Position numbers and translations under genes: made by a program | In this document: positions 44,242-53,062 of the stretch, piece after piece | Position numbering within the stretch: position 1 is the stretch's first letter | Layout of the letters: every line of letters begins with the position of its first letter | Source of the DNA: an uncultured Dehalococcoidia bacterium | GTDB lineage: Bacteria > Chloroflexota > Dehalococcoidia > Lucifugimonadales > UBA3495 | Direction of reading: 5' to 3' | Assembly: GCA_951812535.1 (NCBI GenBank) | Contig: CATOSK010000003.1 | Location: 283,001 to 347,000, forward strand | Length of the DNA stretch: 64,000 nucleotides | The notes under the pieces: model-generated | What the model saw: only the letters and a program-made list of their open reading frames with translations | Databases searched by the model: none | Told to the model about the DNA's origin: nothing

Positions 44242-45726
44242 TTGTCCGCACCAAACTTTTCCCAGGACCTTCTCCCGCGTATTGCGGCCTTCTTTCGGGA
44301 ACGCCGTCAGCCTGCCTTTCTGGTCGGCGGGTTTCTCCGGGACCAGCTCTTGGGACGCCCATCCCACGACTTGGATCTGGCAATTCACGGTGACCCATCG
44401 GAATGCGGCCATGATCTGGCCCAATTCCTGGGCGGAACCCCCGTCCCCATATCGGCCCGGCGGATTTGCCGGATAGTCCTGCCCGCCGGCGGTAACTTTC
44501 AGGGGCAACTGGACCTTGCCGGCTTCCCCGGGGAAATCTGCGGAGACCTGCAGGGCCGCGACTTCACTGTCAACGCCATGGCTCTGCCCTTGGAGTTGTG
44601 GGACGCCGACCACTGGGCCGAGCAGATTATCGATCCTGTTGAGGGTCGGGGCGACCTCTCCCGCAAGGTTGTCCGCGCCACTGACGACTCGGTCTTCGAC
44701 GCCGACCCCGGCCGGCTCATGCGGGCCGTCAGACTGGCCAACTCCCTCGATTTCCGGCTGGACCCCAAGACCGCCCAGTCCATCCGCCGCCATGCCAGCC
44801 TGGTTCATCGGGTTTCGCCGGAGCGGGTCCGTGATGAACTGCTGGCCATCTTCGCTGGCGACCGTTCCCGCGTCGCTTTGGAGATACTGGACCGCCTCGA
44901 CCTCCTTTGCCGCATCATCCCCGAATTGGCCGTCACCAAGGGCGTCGACCAACCCAGGGTGCACTATTGGGACGTCTGGGGCCACTCCATCCACGCCGTG
45001 GAGGCCGCCGAACTTGTCACGCGGGGGCATCAGAACTCCCCCGTCTATTCCATGGTCCCCTGGACCCCCGAGTCCGAAGCTTACTTCGGCGAGATAGTCA
45101 GCGACGGTCACACCCGGCGGACCATCCTCAAGCTCACCGCTCTGCTCCACGACATCGCCAAGCCCCAGACCAAGGCCGTCGACGCTGCGGGCCGCACCCG
45201 TTTCCTCGGCCACTCGGAGCAGGGCGCCAGGATTTGTGAGGACAGGCTGGGCCAACTGCGCCTTAGTTCCAGGGGCATTGCCATGGTTTCCAAGATGGTG
45301 GAGCAGCACCTGCGCCCTGCCTCCATGAACCAGGGTTCCGAATTGCCCTCCCGGCGCGCCGTCTACCGCTACTTCCGGGACCTCGGCGAGGTCGCCTTGG
45401 ACACTGTCTACCTGGCAATGGCCGATTATCTCGCCGCAAAAGGCCCGGAAGTTTCCTACGCTGATTGGGCCCGCCATGCTAAAATTATGGCGCACATTAT
45501 GCAAACCGGCACCGAGCAGCTGTCCCCGCAGCGGCCGGACCGGATCATAACCGGACACGATCTGATGCGGGAGATGGGCCTGTCCCAGGGCCCGCTCATC
45601 GGCGAACTCATCGAACGAATCAACGAAGCCCATGCCGCCGGCGAGGTCGCCAGCCCCCAGGAAGCGCTGGAACTCGCCGCGACTCTCGTAAATGGCCGGA
45701 ACGGTCATTCAGGCGACCAGGAGTAA
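44242..45726 (+). CDS. CCA tRNA nucleotidyltransferase / poly(A) polymerase family with HD domain
   Basis: 494 residues. The nucleotidyltransferase head has LVGGFLRDQLLG (GG 29-30), HDLDLAI (catalytic Asp43/Asp45) and GRDFTVNAMA. RNA-binding features include RLMRAVRLANSLDFRL. The HD phosphohydrolase domain includes LLHDIAKP (His303-Asp304) and GHSEQGARI. This is the architecture of bacterial CCA-adding enzymes with an HD domain; CC-adding, A-adding or polyadenylating variants look alike. The start is TTG at 44242 with no strong ribosome site, so it is not certain. Confidence 0.85.
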   Translation: MSAPNFSQDLLPRIAAFFRERRQPAFLVGGFLRDQLLGRPSHDLDLAIHGDPSECGHDLAQFLGGTPVPISARRICRIVLPAGGNFQGQLDLAGFPGEICGDLQGRDFTVNAMALPLELWDADHWAEQIIDPVEGRGDLSRKVVRATDDSVFDADPGRLMRAVRLANSLDFRLDPKTAQSIRRHASLVHRVSPERVRDELLAIFAGDRSRVALEILDRLDLLCRIIPELAVTKGVDQPRVHYWDVWGHSIHAVEAAELVTRGHQNSPVYSMVPWTPESEAYFGEIVSDGHTRRTILKLTALLHDIAKPQTKAVDAAGRTRFLGHSEQGARICEDRLGQLRLSSRGIAMVSKMVEQHLRPASMNQGSELPSRRAVYRYFRDLGEVALDTVYLAMADYLAAKGPEVSYADWARHAKIMAHIMQTGTEQLSPQRPDRIITGHDLMREMGLSQGPLIGELIERINEAHAAGEVASPQEALELAATLVNGRNGHSGDQE

Positions 45727-45729
45727 TTC

Positions 45730-47532
45730 ATGCGTGGCCGCAGCATCCGGCTGACAATTTTGATTCTGGCCATCTTCGCGATTTCTATCGCTTCCCTGGC
45801 TTTTTCGGAAATCAACATAGATATCCCCGGCTTCCCCGAGGTCCAACGGGGGGGCACGGGCCCCCTCGGGCTGAAGCTGGGATTGGACCTCCGCGGCGGC
45901 GCTCATCTGGTTTACCAGGCGGATGTCGGTACCCAGATCCGCGCGACCTTCCCCGAAGCGGTGGACGTAGCCGCCGTCGAGGAGATGCTGGATGAAGCGG
46001 GTGTCATCGGCTATGAGACTCGTCTGCTCAACCCGGCCACCGTCGAAATCGAGGCTCCCCTGCTGGACCAGCCAACCCGCGCCGCCGTCGAAAGCGGGTT
46101 GCTGGACGAACTTGGCGTGGTCGAAGCCCCCAAATTCACCGAGACCCTCCCCCCGGATGCCGACGACATGGAAGGCGTCATCAGCATCATCTCCCGCCGC
46201 GTCAACTTGTTCGGGACCGAGGAACCCATCGTCCAGCAGTTCGGCGAGGACCGCATCATCGTCCAGTTGCCCGGCGCCTCCGGCTCCGTCACCGACGTCG
46301 AGTTCGTGGAACCCGCCGACTTTGAAGATATCGCCGGGTTGTTCCGCAAGATGGAGTTCGTCGACTACACCATTTCCGCCGAAGGAGATCGCGGGTACCG
46401 TATCAGGATGCCTGTTTCCTTGCCCCGCAGCCAACAGGACGAGTTGGAAGATGCCTTCCGGGACCAGATCGGGGCTGTCGACAGCTTCCGCGTCACTGGA
46501 GGGATTGAAGCCGCCAAGTCTCTCATCGGTGAGACGGCCCTGCTGGAATTCCGCGAGCGGATCTGTACCGATGCCTCCTGTAACGCCTTCACCGATTCTG
46601 AACTCAACCTGACGGGTGACGACCTCGTCGACGCCTACGCCTCCACCGACCAGCAGACCGGAGAGTGGGCGGTCAATATTCAGTTCAACGATCGCGGAGC
46701 CGAAATTTTCGGCGAGCTCACCCGCCGCATCGTCGGCGACCCCGCCAAGCGCATCGCTGTTTTCATCGACGACCAACTCGTCATCGCTCCCGTGGCCCGC
46801 GCCTGGATCCGCGACGGACGCAGCCAGATTACCGGCAATTTCAATCGGGAGGAGGCCCGCACCCTTTCCATCCAGCTCGAGTCCGGTCGCCTTCCTGTTC
46901 CCCTGGAGCTGATCCAGGAAAGCGAGGTTGACGCCTTGCTGGGCTCCGAGTCCCTGGAAAAGAGTCTGTTGGCCGGAATCATCGGGCTGGGCCTGGTCAT
47001 CGTGTTTATGCTTGTCTACTACCGCATGGCCGGTGTGGTAGCCGCCCTGGCTCTTGTTTTTTACTCCATCGTGGTCCTGGCTGTTTTCAAGATGCTCCCA
47101 GTCACCCTCACACTGCCTCACATCGGGGGATTCATTCTTTCCATCGGTCTGGCCGTCGACGCCAACATCCTCATCTTCGAACGCATGAAGGAGGAAATTC
47201 GCGTCGGCCGGACCCTAGCATCGTCCATGGAAGTGGGCTTCAGCCGGGCGTGGCCCGCCATCCGCGACGGAAACGTATCAACCATCATCACCTGCGGCGT
47301 TCTCCTCTGGTTCGGCAGCCGGTTGGGCGGAGGGCTGATAAACGGCTTCGCCCTGAGCCTGCTCATCGGTGTGAGCGTTAGCATGTTCACCGCCGTAGTC
47401 CTCAGTCGCAACGTGCTGCAGTTGCTGGCCTGGGCCGGATTGTCCCGGCGAATTAACCTGTTTTCGCCGGAGAAGGTCGAACGTCAGCCGGCAGCTGCGG
47501 GAAGACCCCAGGCCGCGCGGGGAGGCCGCTAG
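45730..47532 (+). CDS. secD: Protein translocase subunit SecD
   Basis: 600 residues. The first transmembrane helix is at about 8-28, then GLKLGLDLRGGAHLVYQAD (D1 motif), the periplasmic P1 region including EEPIVQQFGEDRIIVQLPG, RIAVFIDDQLVIAPVA, and GSESLEKSLLAGIIGLGLV entering the five-helix C-terminal membrane bundle (VDANILIFERMKEE). With SecF it uses the proton gradient to pull proteins through SecYEG. It begins 3 bases after the preceding stop and ends 2 bases before secF. Confidence 0.96.
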   Translation: MRGRSIRLTILILAIFAISIASLAFSEINIDIPGFPEVQRGGTGPLGLKLGLDLRGGAHLVYQADVGTQIRATFPEAVDVAAVEEMLDEAGVIGYETRLLNPATVEIEAPLLDQPTRAAVESGLLDELGVVEAPKFTETLPPDADDMEGVISIISRRVNLFGTEEPIVQQFGEDRIIVQLPGASGSVTDVEFVEPADFEDIAGLFRKMEFVDYTISAEGDRGYRIRMPVSLPRSQQDELEDAFRDQIGAVDSFRVTGGIEAAKSLIGETALLEFRERICTDASCNAFTDSELNLTGDDLVDAYASTDQQTGEWAVNIQFNDRGAEIFGELTRRIVGDPAKRIAVFIDDQLVIAPVARAWIRDGRSQITGNFNREEARTLSIQLESGRLPVPLELIQESEVDALLGSESLEKSLLAGIIGLGLVIVFMLVYYRMAGVVAALALVFYSIVVLAVFKMLPVTLTLPHIGGFILSIGLAVDANILIFERMKEEIRVGRTLASSMEVGFSRAWPAIRDGNVSTIITCGVLLWFGSRLGGGLINGFALSLLIGVSVSMFTAVVLSRNVLQLLAWAGLSRRINLFSPEKVERQPAAAGRPQAARGGR

Positions 47533-47534
47533 TC

Positions 47535-48524
47535 ATGTTGAACATCGTCGGAAAGCGCGGTTGGTACTTCCTCATCTCCGCGTTGATTATCCTGCCCGGT
47601 CTGGTTTCCATGATTGTCCCTCCGGGTTGGTCCACGCTGGACTCCGGTTTGAACCCGGGCATCGACTTCACCAGCGGTTCCGTCATGGACGTTAGATTCG
47701 CACGCCCGGTGTCCCAGGGGCAGATACAGGAACGCATGGATGCTCTTGGCCACCCCGAGGCGTTGATCCAGAGCACGGGCAGCAATTCCGTTTTGATTCG
47801 GACCAAGGTGTTGGACGAGGCCGAGTTTGGCGGTGTATCCGAACGCCAGCGCATCCAGGATGACCTGGAAGAAAACATCGCTGGAATCGAGTCCATCGCC
47901 TTCGACTCCATCTCGCCCATCATCGCCGCCGAAACGGTCCGTAACACCTTCCTGGCCCTCCTGGCTGCTTCGGTTTTCATCCTGCTCTACATCTGGTACG
48001 CATTCCGCCGCGCTCCCCGCGCTTACCGATACGGCATCAGTGCCATCATCGCACTGGCGCACGACACCCTGATCGTCCTCGGCATTTTTTCTATCCTGGG
48101 CCGGTTGATTAACCTGGAGGTCAATTCAACCTTCATCATCGGGATTCTCACCGTCGCCGGTTACAGCGTCAACGACACCATCGTCGTTTTCGACCGGATC
48201 CGGGAGAACGTCATTCGCCATCCCGAGCGGGCCTTCGACTCCCTGGTCAACTTGAGCATCATCGAGACCATCGGGCGTTCCCTCAACACCAGCTTCACCA
48301 CCCTCATGGTTCTCCTCGCCATGCTCCTGATCGGCGGCCCCAGCATTCGAGGTCTGCTGCTGGTGGTTGCCATTGGAGTTGTGGTCGGAACGTACAGTTC
48401 CGTGTTTATCGCCGCTCAGTTCCTCGTCATTTGGGACCGCCGCGAGTTCGGGAACATCTTCCGTTGGATGCGCCGCTCCCCCGCCGCCGCCGGAACCGCG
48501 CTCCTTTCCCTGATAGGGAAATAA
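47535..48524 (+). CDS. secF: Protein translocase subunit SecF
   Basis: 329 residues. After the first membrane helix comes LNPGIDFTSGSVMDVRF, then a short periplasmic domain. The RND-type membrane bundle shows GISAIIALAHDTLIVLG, VAGYSVNDTIVVFDRIREN, and NTSFTTLMVLLAMLLIGG. It is translationally adjacent to secD and carries all the motifs expected for the partner subunit. Confidence 0.96.
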   Translation: MLNIVGKRGWYFLISALIILPGLVSMIVPPGWSTLDSGLNPGIDFTSGSVMDVRFARPVSQGQIQERMDALGHPEALIQSTGSNSVLIRTKVLDEAEFGGVSERQRIQDDLEENIAGIESIAFDSISPIIAAETVRNTFLALLAASVFILLYIWYAFRRAPRAYRYGISAIIALAHDTLIVLGIFSILGRLINLEVNSTFIIGILTVAGYSVNDTIVVFDRIRENVIRHPERAFDSLVNLSIIETIGRSLNTSFTTLMVLLAMLLIGGPSIRGLLLVVAIGVVVGTYSSVFIAAQFLVIWDRREFGNIFRWMRRSPAAAGTALLSLIGK

Positions 48525-48584
48525 GAACTGCCGGAACTCGACCCTTGCAGCCACTATCTCCACCCCGGGAAATAGGAGGCCGAC

Positions 48585-49442
48585 ATGAAAATCGGAGCGC
48601 ACGTCTCAACCGCTGGTGGAATCAGCAAGGCCGTCGGCCGCGGCGCGGACATCGGCTGCGAGACCATCCAGATATTCGGTTCCTCGCCCCAGAGCTGGGC
48701 ATTCAAACCCGTGCCGGACGCCGAAATTGACGCCTTCCTCGCCAAATCAGAGGAAACCGGGATGGCCCCCGCCTTCCTCCACGCCATCTACCTCATCAAC
48801 ATGGGCACCCCCAACCAGGTGAACCTGGAAAAGGGCATCCAGTCCCTGGTCAACTACATGACCCTCGCCGCCGAAATCGGGGCCGGCGGGGTAATCTTCC
48901 ATCCCGGCAGCCATAAGGGAGTCGGCTACGACGCCATCTTCGAACAGGCCGTCACCGGCATCCGCCAAGTCCTCGACCAGTCCCCCGACGGACCATGCCT
49001 CTGCCTGGAAAACATGGCTGGGATGGGCCAGCACATCGGCGCCAAGTTCGCGGAGTTGGGTCAGATTATCAAGGCGGTGGACAGCCCCCGCCTCCGCATC
49101 TGCCTCGATACCCAGCACAGCTTCGCCGCCGGATACGACCTCACCACCGCCACCGGAGTCAACGCCATGATGGCAGAATTCGACGCCGACATCGGCAACG
49201 ACAAGCTGGCCGCCGTCCATGCCAACGACTCCAAGCAGCCCTGCGGCTCCGGCGTCGACCGTCACGATAACATCGGCGAAGGCCTCATTGGAGAGAAAGG
49301 GTTCGAGGCCCTCATGGCCCACTCCGCTTTCCAGGACGTGCCTTTCTTCCTCGAGGTCCCCGGCTTTGGTGGCAAGGGCCCCGACCAGCCCAACATCGAT
49401 CTCCTCAAGGACATCCGCCGGCGGGTCGGAGCCAGGCAATAG
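48585..49442 (+). CDS. nfo: Deoxyribonuclease IV (AP endonuclease IV)
   Basis: 285 residues, a TIM barrel with the trinuclear zinc-site motifs of endonuclease IV: IGAHVSTAGG, FLHAIYLINMG, FHPGSHKG, LENMAG, ICLDTQHSFAAGYD, VHANDSK, DRHDNIGEG and FFLEVPG. It cuts DNA 5' to abasic sites in base-excision repair. AATAGGAGG just ahead of the ATG supports the start. It is followed closely by a small zincin gene. Confidence 0.95.
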   Translation: MKIGAHVSTAGGISKAVGRGADIGCETIQIFGSSPQSWAFKPVPDAEIDAFLAKSEETGMAPAFLHAIYLINMGTPNQVNLEKGIQSLVNYMTLAAEIGAGGVIFHPGSHKGVGYDAIFEQAVTGIRQVLDQSPDGPCLCLENMAGMGQHIGAKFAELGQIIKAVDSPRLRICLDTQHSFAAGYDLTTATGVNAMMAEFDADIGNDKLAAVHANDSKQPCGSGVDRHDNIGEGLIGEKGFEALMAHSAFQDVPFFLEVPGFGGKGPDQPNIDLLKDIRRRVGARQ

Positions 49443-49449
49443 CCCCCTG

Positions 49450-49818
49450 ATGGTTCCCGTATCTTCCCGCGAGTTTGCCAGCATGGTACGCCACGCCTAC
49501 CGCGCCCTGCCCGCTCACATCCACCGCCGCCTGGAAAACGTGGACATCTCCGTCGAAGACTGGCCCAGTGCCGACGACCTGGAGTTGTTGGAGTCTCCCG
49601 GCACCCTCTTCGGATTGTTCACAGGCGTACCCGTCACCGAAAGGGAGGGAGTCGGGCCGGCCTTGCCCGACCGGATCATCCTTTTCCGTGGTCCCATCCT
49701 CGAAAGCTGCTCCACCTTGGAGGAAGTCCAGCACGAAGTCCGGGTGACCCTCTGGCATGAGGTGGGACACTACCTCGGCATGGACGAGGACGCCCTTCAC
49801 CGCCTCGGCTACGGGTAA
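49450..49818 (+). CDS. Mini-zincin: metallopeptidase-like protein with HExxH-x5-GMDE
   Basis: 122 residues from MVPVSSREFASMV. The zinc motif is HEVGHYLGMDE (103-113), typical of the minimal MMP-like/DUF1025-type family of small bacterial zincins. The sequence before it (PDRIILFRGPILESC, TLEEVQHEVRVTL) also fits. Function in bacteria is not established. It begins 7 bases after nfo and ends 8 bases before pgpA, so it belongs to the same transcript. Confidence 0.85.
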   Translation: MVPVSSREFASMVRHAYRALPAHIHRRLENVDISVEDWPSADDLELLESPGTLFGLFTGVPVTEREGVGPALPDRIILFRGPILESCSTLEEVQHEVRVTLWHEVGHYLGMDEDALHRLGYG

Positions 49819-49826
49819 CCGCCCTC

Positions 49827-50300
49827 TTGGCCTTGACCTCCCGCTGGCTCACCTCCCTCGGCCGCTTCATCGGCTCCGGGTTTGGAACCGGACTCTCCCC
49901 CGTTGCCCCCGGAACGGTGGGTAGCCTTGCTGCCGTCATTATCTACTGGCTGCTGCCGGTGGGAAGCACCTCACCCGCCCTCTACGGAATGATCGTCGTA
50001 GGTTTTGTGCTCGGGATCTGGGCAACTGGGACCCTGATAACCCCCGGCGACCCTGACCCATCAAAGGCCGTCTGGGACGAGTTCATCGGCCTCTGGGTCA
50101 CCTGCCTGCTTCTCCCCAAGGAGCTCGTGTGGCTGGCCGCCGCCTTCCTGTGCTTCCGCATCTTCGACGTCCTCAAACCCTGGCCCGCCCGCCGCTTGGA
50201 ATCCCTCCACGGCGGATTGGGAATCATGGCCGACGACCTCGCCGCAGGCTTGTACGGCGCCGTCGCCCTGAATGCCGTCCGCCTCCTGTTTTTCCAATGA
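49827..50300 (+). CDS. pgpA: Phosphatidylglycerophosphatase A
   Basis: 157 residues. Family landmarks are GSGFGTGLSPVAPGTVGSLA (16-35), DPDPSKAVWDEFIGLW (acidic active-site helix), FRIFDVLKPWPARRLE and GLGIMADDLAAGLYG. It is an integral membrane enzyme converting phosphatidylglycerol phosphate to phosphatidylglycerol. The start is TTG at 49827; no better start is visible in this tightly packed run. Confidence 0.93.
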   Translation: MALTSRWLTSLGRFIGSGFGTGLSPVAPGTVGSLAAVIIYWLLPVGSTSPALYGMIVVGFVLGIWATGTLITPGDPDPSKAVWDEFIGLWVTCLLLPKELVWLAAAFLCFRIFDVLKPWPARRLESLHGGLGIMADDLAAGLYGAVALNAVRLLFFQ

Positions 50301-50370
50301 CCGGCCCTGTTTGTGCTCTCATCCCCCTTTCCCCCGCACTCGCCCCAATCTACGGTTCGCGAAAGCTGCC

Positions 50371-50399
50371 TTGACGCGATTCGCCGCGTAAACTACACT
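50371..50399 (+). promoter_or_regulatory. Promoter ahead of apt
   Basis: TTGACG (50371-50376), a 17-base spacer, TACACT (50394-50399). It lies 72 bases upstream of the apt start at 50471 and begins a new transcription unit after pgpA. Just downstream a short palindrome TGCCCGC-ACAG-GCGGGCA (50431-50448) sits in the leader. Confidence 0.65.
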
Positions 50400-50470
50400 T
50401 CTCGTGATTTTCACCGACCATTTCCAACCTTGTGCCCGCACAGGCGGGCAAACGGGCGACCGACCGATTC

Positions 50471-50983
50471 ATGGACCTTAAGCAGTACATCCGCGATGTC
50501 CCGGACTTTCCCAAGCCGGGCATATTGTTTCGGGACATCACGCCTCTGCTCAAGGATCACCACGCCTTCAGCGCCGTCGTCAACGGGTTTATCGCCCGGT
50601 ATTGGGACCTTGAGTTCAACTCCGTCGTGGGCGTAGAGTCCCGGGGGTTCCTCTTCGGCGCGCCCCTCGCCTACCAGATGAACAAGCCCTTCGTCCCCGT
50701 CCGCAAGGAGGGCAAGCTGCCCGCCCACACCCACTCCGCCGAGTATTCCCTGGAATACGGCTCCAACGTCATGGAAATCCACTCGGGAGACATCGCCCCG
50801 GGTGAGCCTGTGCTGATTCTGGACGACCTGCTGGCTACCGGCGGGACGTTGGAAGCCGCCGCGAGGCTGGTGGAGATTTCCGGCGGCGTGGTGGCCGGCA
50901 TCGGGTTGGTCATCGAGCTAACCGGACTGGGTGGCCGCGAGCGCCTGTCCAATTATGACGTATTTTCCTTGGTGCAATATTAG
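50471..50983 (+). CDS. apt: Adenine phosphoribosyltransferase
   Basis: 170 residues from MDLKQYIRDVPDFPKPGILF. The PRPP-binding motif is VLILDDLLATGGT (114-126), with VVGVESRGFLFGAPLA and the RKEGKLP hood residues. It salvages adenine to AMP. The frame is open 13 codons further upstream (50432), but that extension overlaps the leader palindrome, and family alignment starts at MDLK. Confidence 0.95.
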   Translation: MDLKQYIRDVPDFPKPGILFRDITPLLKDHHAFSAVVNGFIARYWDLEFNSVVGVESRGFLFGAPLAYQMNKPFVPVRKEGKLPAHTHSAEYSLEYGSNVMEIHSGDIAPGEPVLILDDLLATGGTLEAAARLVEISGGVVAGIGLVIELTGLGGRERLSNYDVFSLVQY

Positions 50984-51110
50984 ACCGGACTGAACCGGCG
51001 GAAAACCGCCGGTGTTCGCCGCCTCCACACAGGCCCTCCACGTCCATCCCAGAGCCCTGCGTTGGCCTGACCGGAACGGCTTCAACACAAAGCGAAATCA
51101 GGAGGAGCAG

Positions 51111-51980
51111 ATGGCAGACAAGGCTACGATTGGCGATTTTGAGATGACCGCGGTCATCGATATGGTTCCCCCGTCCCGCGCCCCTTCCGCAATGTTCCCC
51201 GAGGTCCCCGAAAGCGCTTGGGACCCCTACCAGGACACCCTTGAAGACGGCCAGTTGCAGCTTTATTACGGAGTCCTGGTCCTGGTCAGTTCCGACAGGA
51301 CCATCCTCGTCGACACCGGGATGGGTCCCGGGCCCCATCCCGACCGCGGCAACGTCACTGGCAACCTGTATGAGCTGGTCAGCGACGTTCTTGCCCCTCC
51401 GGACAACACCCGCAACACCAACGTATCCCCCTCCGACCAGGTCAACTTCGTAATCCACACCCACCTTCACGCCGACCATGTCGGCTGGAACCTCCGCTAT
51501 TCCGGGGGGATGCCCGCCCCCAACTTCCGCCGCGCCCGCTACATCATCTCCAGGGACGACTACGACTATTACACCGAAGAGAAGATGCTGGAGCAGAGCC
51601 CCCACGTCCAGCGGCAGGTCATACCCCTCCGGCGCCTTCGACTCCAGCAGATCGTCGAAGGCGAGCACGAAGTCTCCGAAGGCGTCATGGTGGTGCCGGC
51701 CCCCGGGCACACTCCCGGACACCAGGTTGTCCTGATCAACTCCGGTGGACAAAAGGCGATGGTCGCCGGGGACTTGCTCCACAACATTGCCCAGATTTCC
51801 GAGCCCACCTGGTGCGCTGGCGTAGACTGGAACAAGGAAATCAGCGCCGCCAGCCGGGAGAGGCTGCTGGACCTTGCCGAGAAGGAGGGCTGGGTTGTCG
51901 CCGCGGGCCACTTCCCTCCTGGCAAGCAGATTGGCAAGGTTGTTCGGGAGGGCAACACCCGACACTGGGAACCCTTGTAA
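51111..51980 (+). CDS. MBL-fold metallo-hydrolase
   Basis: 289 residues. The metal-binding motif is HTHLHADH (116-123), with VDTGMGPG before it, APGHTPGHQV, VAGDLLHN and a final AAGHFPPG histidine. This is the AHL-lactonase/alkylsulfatase-like branch of the metallo-beta-lactamase fold; the substrate is not determinable. The start at MADKATIGDF is supported by AGGAGGAG 4 bases upstream. It follows apt by about 130 bases and ends at a clear terminator. Confidence 0.88.
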   Translation: MADKATIGDFEMTAVIDMVPPSRAPSAMFPEVPESAWDPYQDTLEDGQLQLYYGVLVLVSSDRTILVDTGMGPGPHPDRGNVTGNLYELVSDVLAPPDNTRNTNVSPSDQVNFVIHTHLHADHVGWNLRYSGGMPAPNFRRARYIISRDDYDYYTEEKMLEQSPHVQRQVIPLRRLRLQQIVEGEHEVSEGVMVVPAPGHTPGHQVVLINSGGQKAMVAGDLLHNIAQISEPTWCAGVDWNKEISAASRERLLDLAEKEGWVVAAGHFPPGKQIGKVVREGNTRHWEPL

Positions 51981-52013
51981 TTTCCCGCGCATCTTAATTC
52001 CCTCGAGGCTTTC

Positions 52014-52045
52014 AGAGGGGCAGGAAAGAATCCTGCCCCTCTTTT
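52014..52045 (+). terminator. Rho-independent terminator after the MBL hydrolase
   Basis: AGAGGGGCAGGA (52014-52025), loop AAGAA, TCCTGCCCCTCT (52031-52042), then TTT. Perfect 12-bp stem. Confidence 0.88.
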
Positions 52046-52147
52046 GGCGGCCATTTCTTCCTCTCACCCAACCCTGCCAATCCTTCATCCCTTCCAATGT
52101 GTCCCGTAACTCGCTTGCACTTTGCCCAAAGAGGCCGGGGCATGGGT

Positions 52148-52153
52148 TATAAT
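52148..52153 (+). promoter_or_regulatory. Probable -10 element ahead of the acidic-tailed gene
   Basis: TATAAT preceded by TGGG T (near-extended -10 form), 74 bases before the ATG at 52227 and after a terminator. No good -35 at 16-18 bases; TTGCCC lies about 20 bases upstream. Confidence 0.4.
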
Positions 52154-52226
52154 TGCTGGGCGCCTGCGCTGGCCTCCTGTGCCCGCGGTTTGGTCCAATC
52201 TTGGAAGTCATGGTGAAAGGAAACCG

Positions 52227-52994
52227 ATGAGCAAGTTTCTCGATGTTCTGGAGCGGGTCAGGGACGGCGTAACCGCTCCATTGGGATTCGCCGCCACCCG
52301 GGCTGAGAAGCTCCCCGGAATCGCCCTCGTGGGACACGTTTCCGCATCTGCTCCCGATGGCTTTGACGCTGCCGGTGCCTCGACCGACGCGGTGATAGTT
52401 TCCGGAGCGGCCTCTCCGGCAAGTCTCAAGGAGCTCGCCGCCCCGGTTTCCGTGCCTTTTGGCCCCCGCGTCGCCTCCCTCAGCGCCGAGGATGCCGAGG
52501 CCTACCAGTCGAGCGGTTCTGACCTCCTGGTGTTCGGCCTGGAAGGCACCGCCGCTTCCGCCATGGCATCCGAAGACATCGCCCGTATCCTCTGTGTGGA
52601 TACCGGTCTCGAAGAGGCCGAGCTTCGGGCGGTGGCTTCTCTGCCCGTGGACGCCTTCCTTATCTCCATGAAAGACGTATCCGGGCCCTGGACCCTGCAA
52701 CAATTGGCGGCTTTGGGCACCGTCAGCCGCCGCGTCGACAGGTACATATTGCTGGAAGTATCCGAGGCCCCCGGGGGCAAGGACCTCGAGACCCTTCGGG
52801 ATGTGGGCGTCAATGCCCTCGTAGTTGACGTTGCTTCCTTGGGAGCCGGCGGGTTGTCCCAGCTTCGCGCCGCCCTGCTGGACATGCCTCGGCCGTCTCC
52901 CCGCAGTCGCTCCCGCAGTCGTCCCATCCTGCCTGGCAGCGGGTACACTCCGCCTCCCGAGCCGGAGCCCGACGAGGACGATGACGACGATTAA
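52227..52994 (+). CDS. Uncharacterised protein with acidic C-terminal tail
   Basis: 255 residues from MSKFLDVLERVRDGVTAPLGF, with AAGGAAA before the ATG. Alternating strands and helices (VIVSGAASPASLKELAAPV, DLLVFGLEGTAASAM, ARILCVDTGLEEAELRAVA, VDRYILLEVSEAPGG, VNALVVDVASLGAGGLSQL) suggest a TIM-barrel-like body. A Ser/Arg/Pro-rich linker leads to an extreme acidic end (EPEPDEDDDDD). There is no signal peptide or catalytic motif I recognise. It is 68 bases upstream of a site-2 protease gene on the same strand and may be cotranscribed with it. Confidence 0.75.
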   Translation: MSKFLDVLERVRDGVTAPLGFAATRAEKLPGIALVGHVSASAPDGFDAAGASTDAVIVSGAASPASLKELAAPVSVPFGPRVASLSAEDAEAYQSSGSDLLVFGLEGTAASAMASEDIARILCVDTGLEEAELRAVASLPVDAFLISMKDVSGPWTLQQLAALGTVSRRVDRYILLEVSEAPGGKDLETLRDVGVNALVVDVASLGAGGLSQLRAALLDMPRPSPRSRSRSRPILPGSGYTPPPEPEPDEDDDDD

Positions 52995-53062
52995 CCTCGA
53001 GCCTCCCGGAAACCGTGCTCCCCGTTAGCTGCTCCCCGGTTGGCTGCGGGTCTAGCTAGGCC

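Noticed and set aside
44110-45708. Minus-strand open frame of 532 codons opposite the CCA-adding-type enzyme
   Set aside because: Antisense shadow of a well supported gene.
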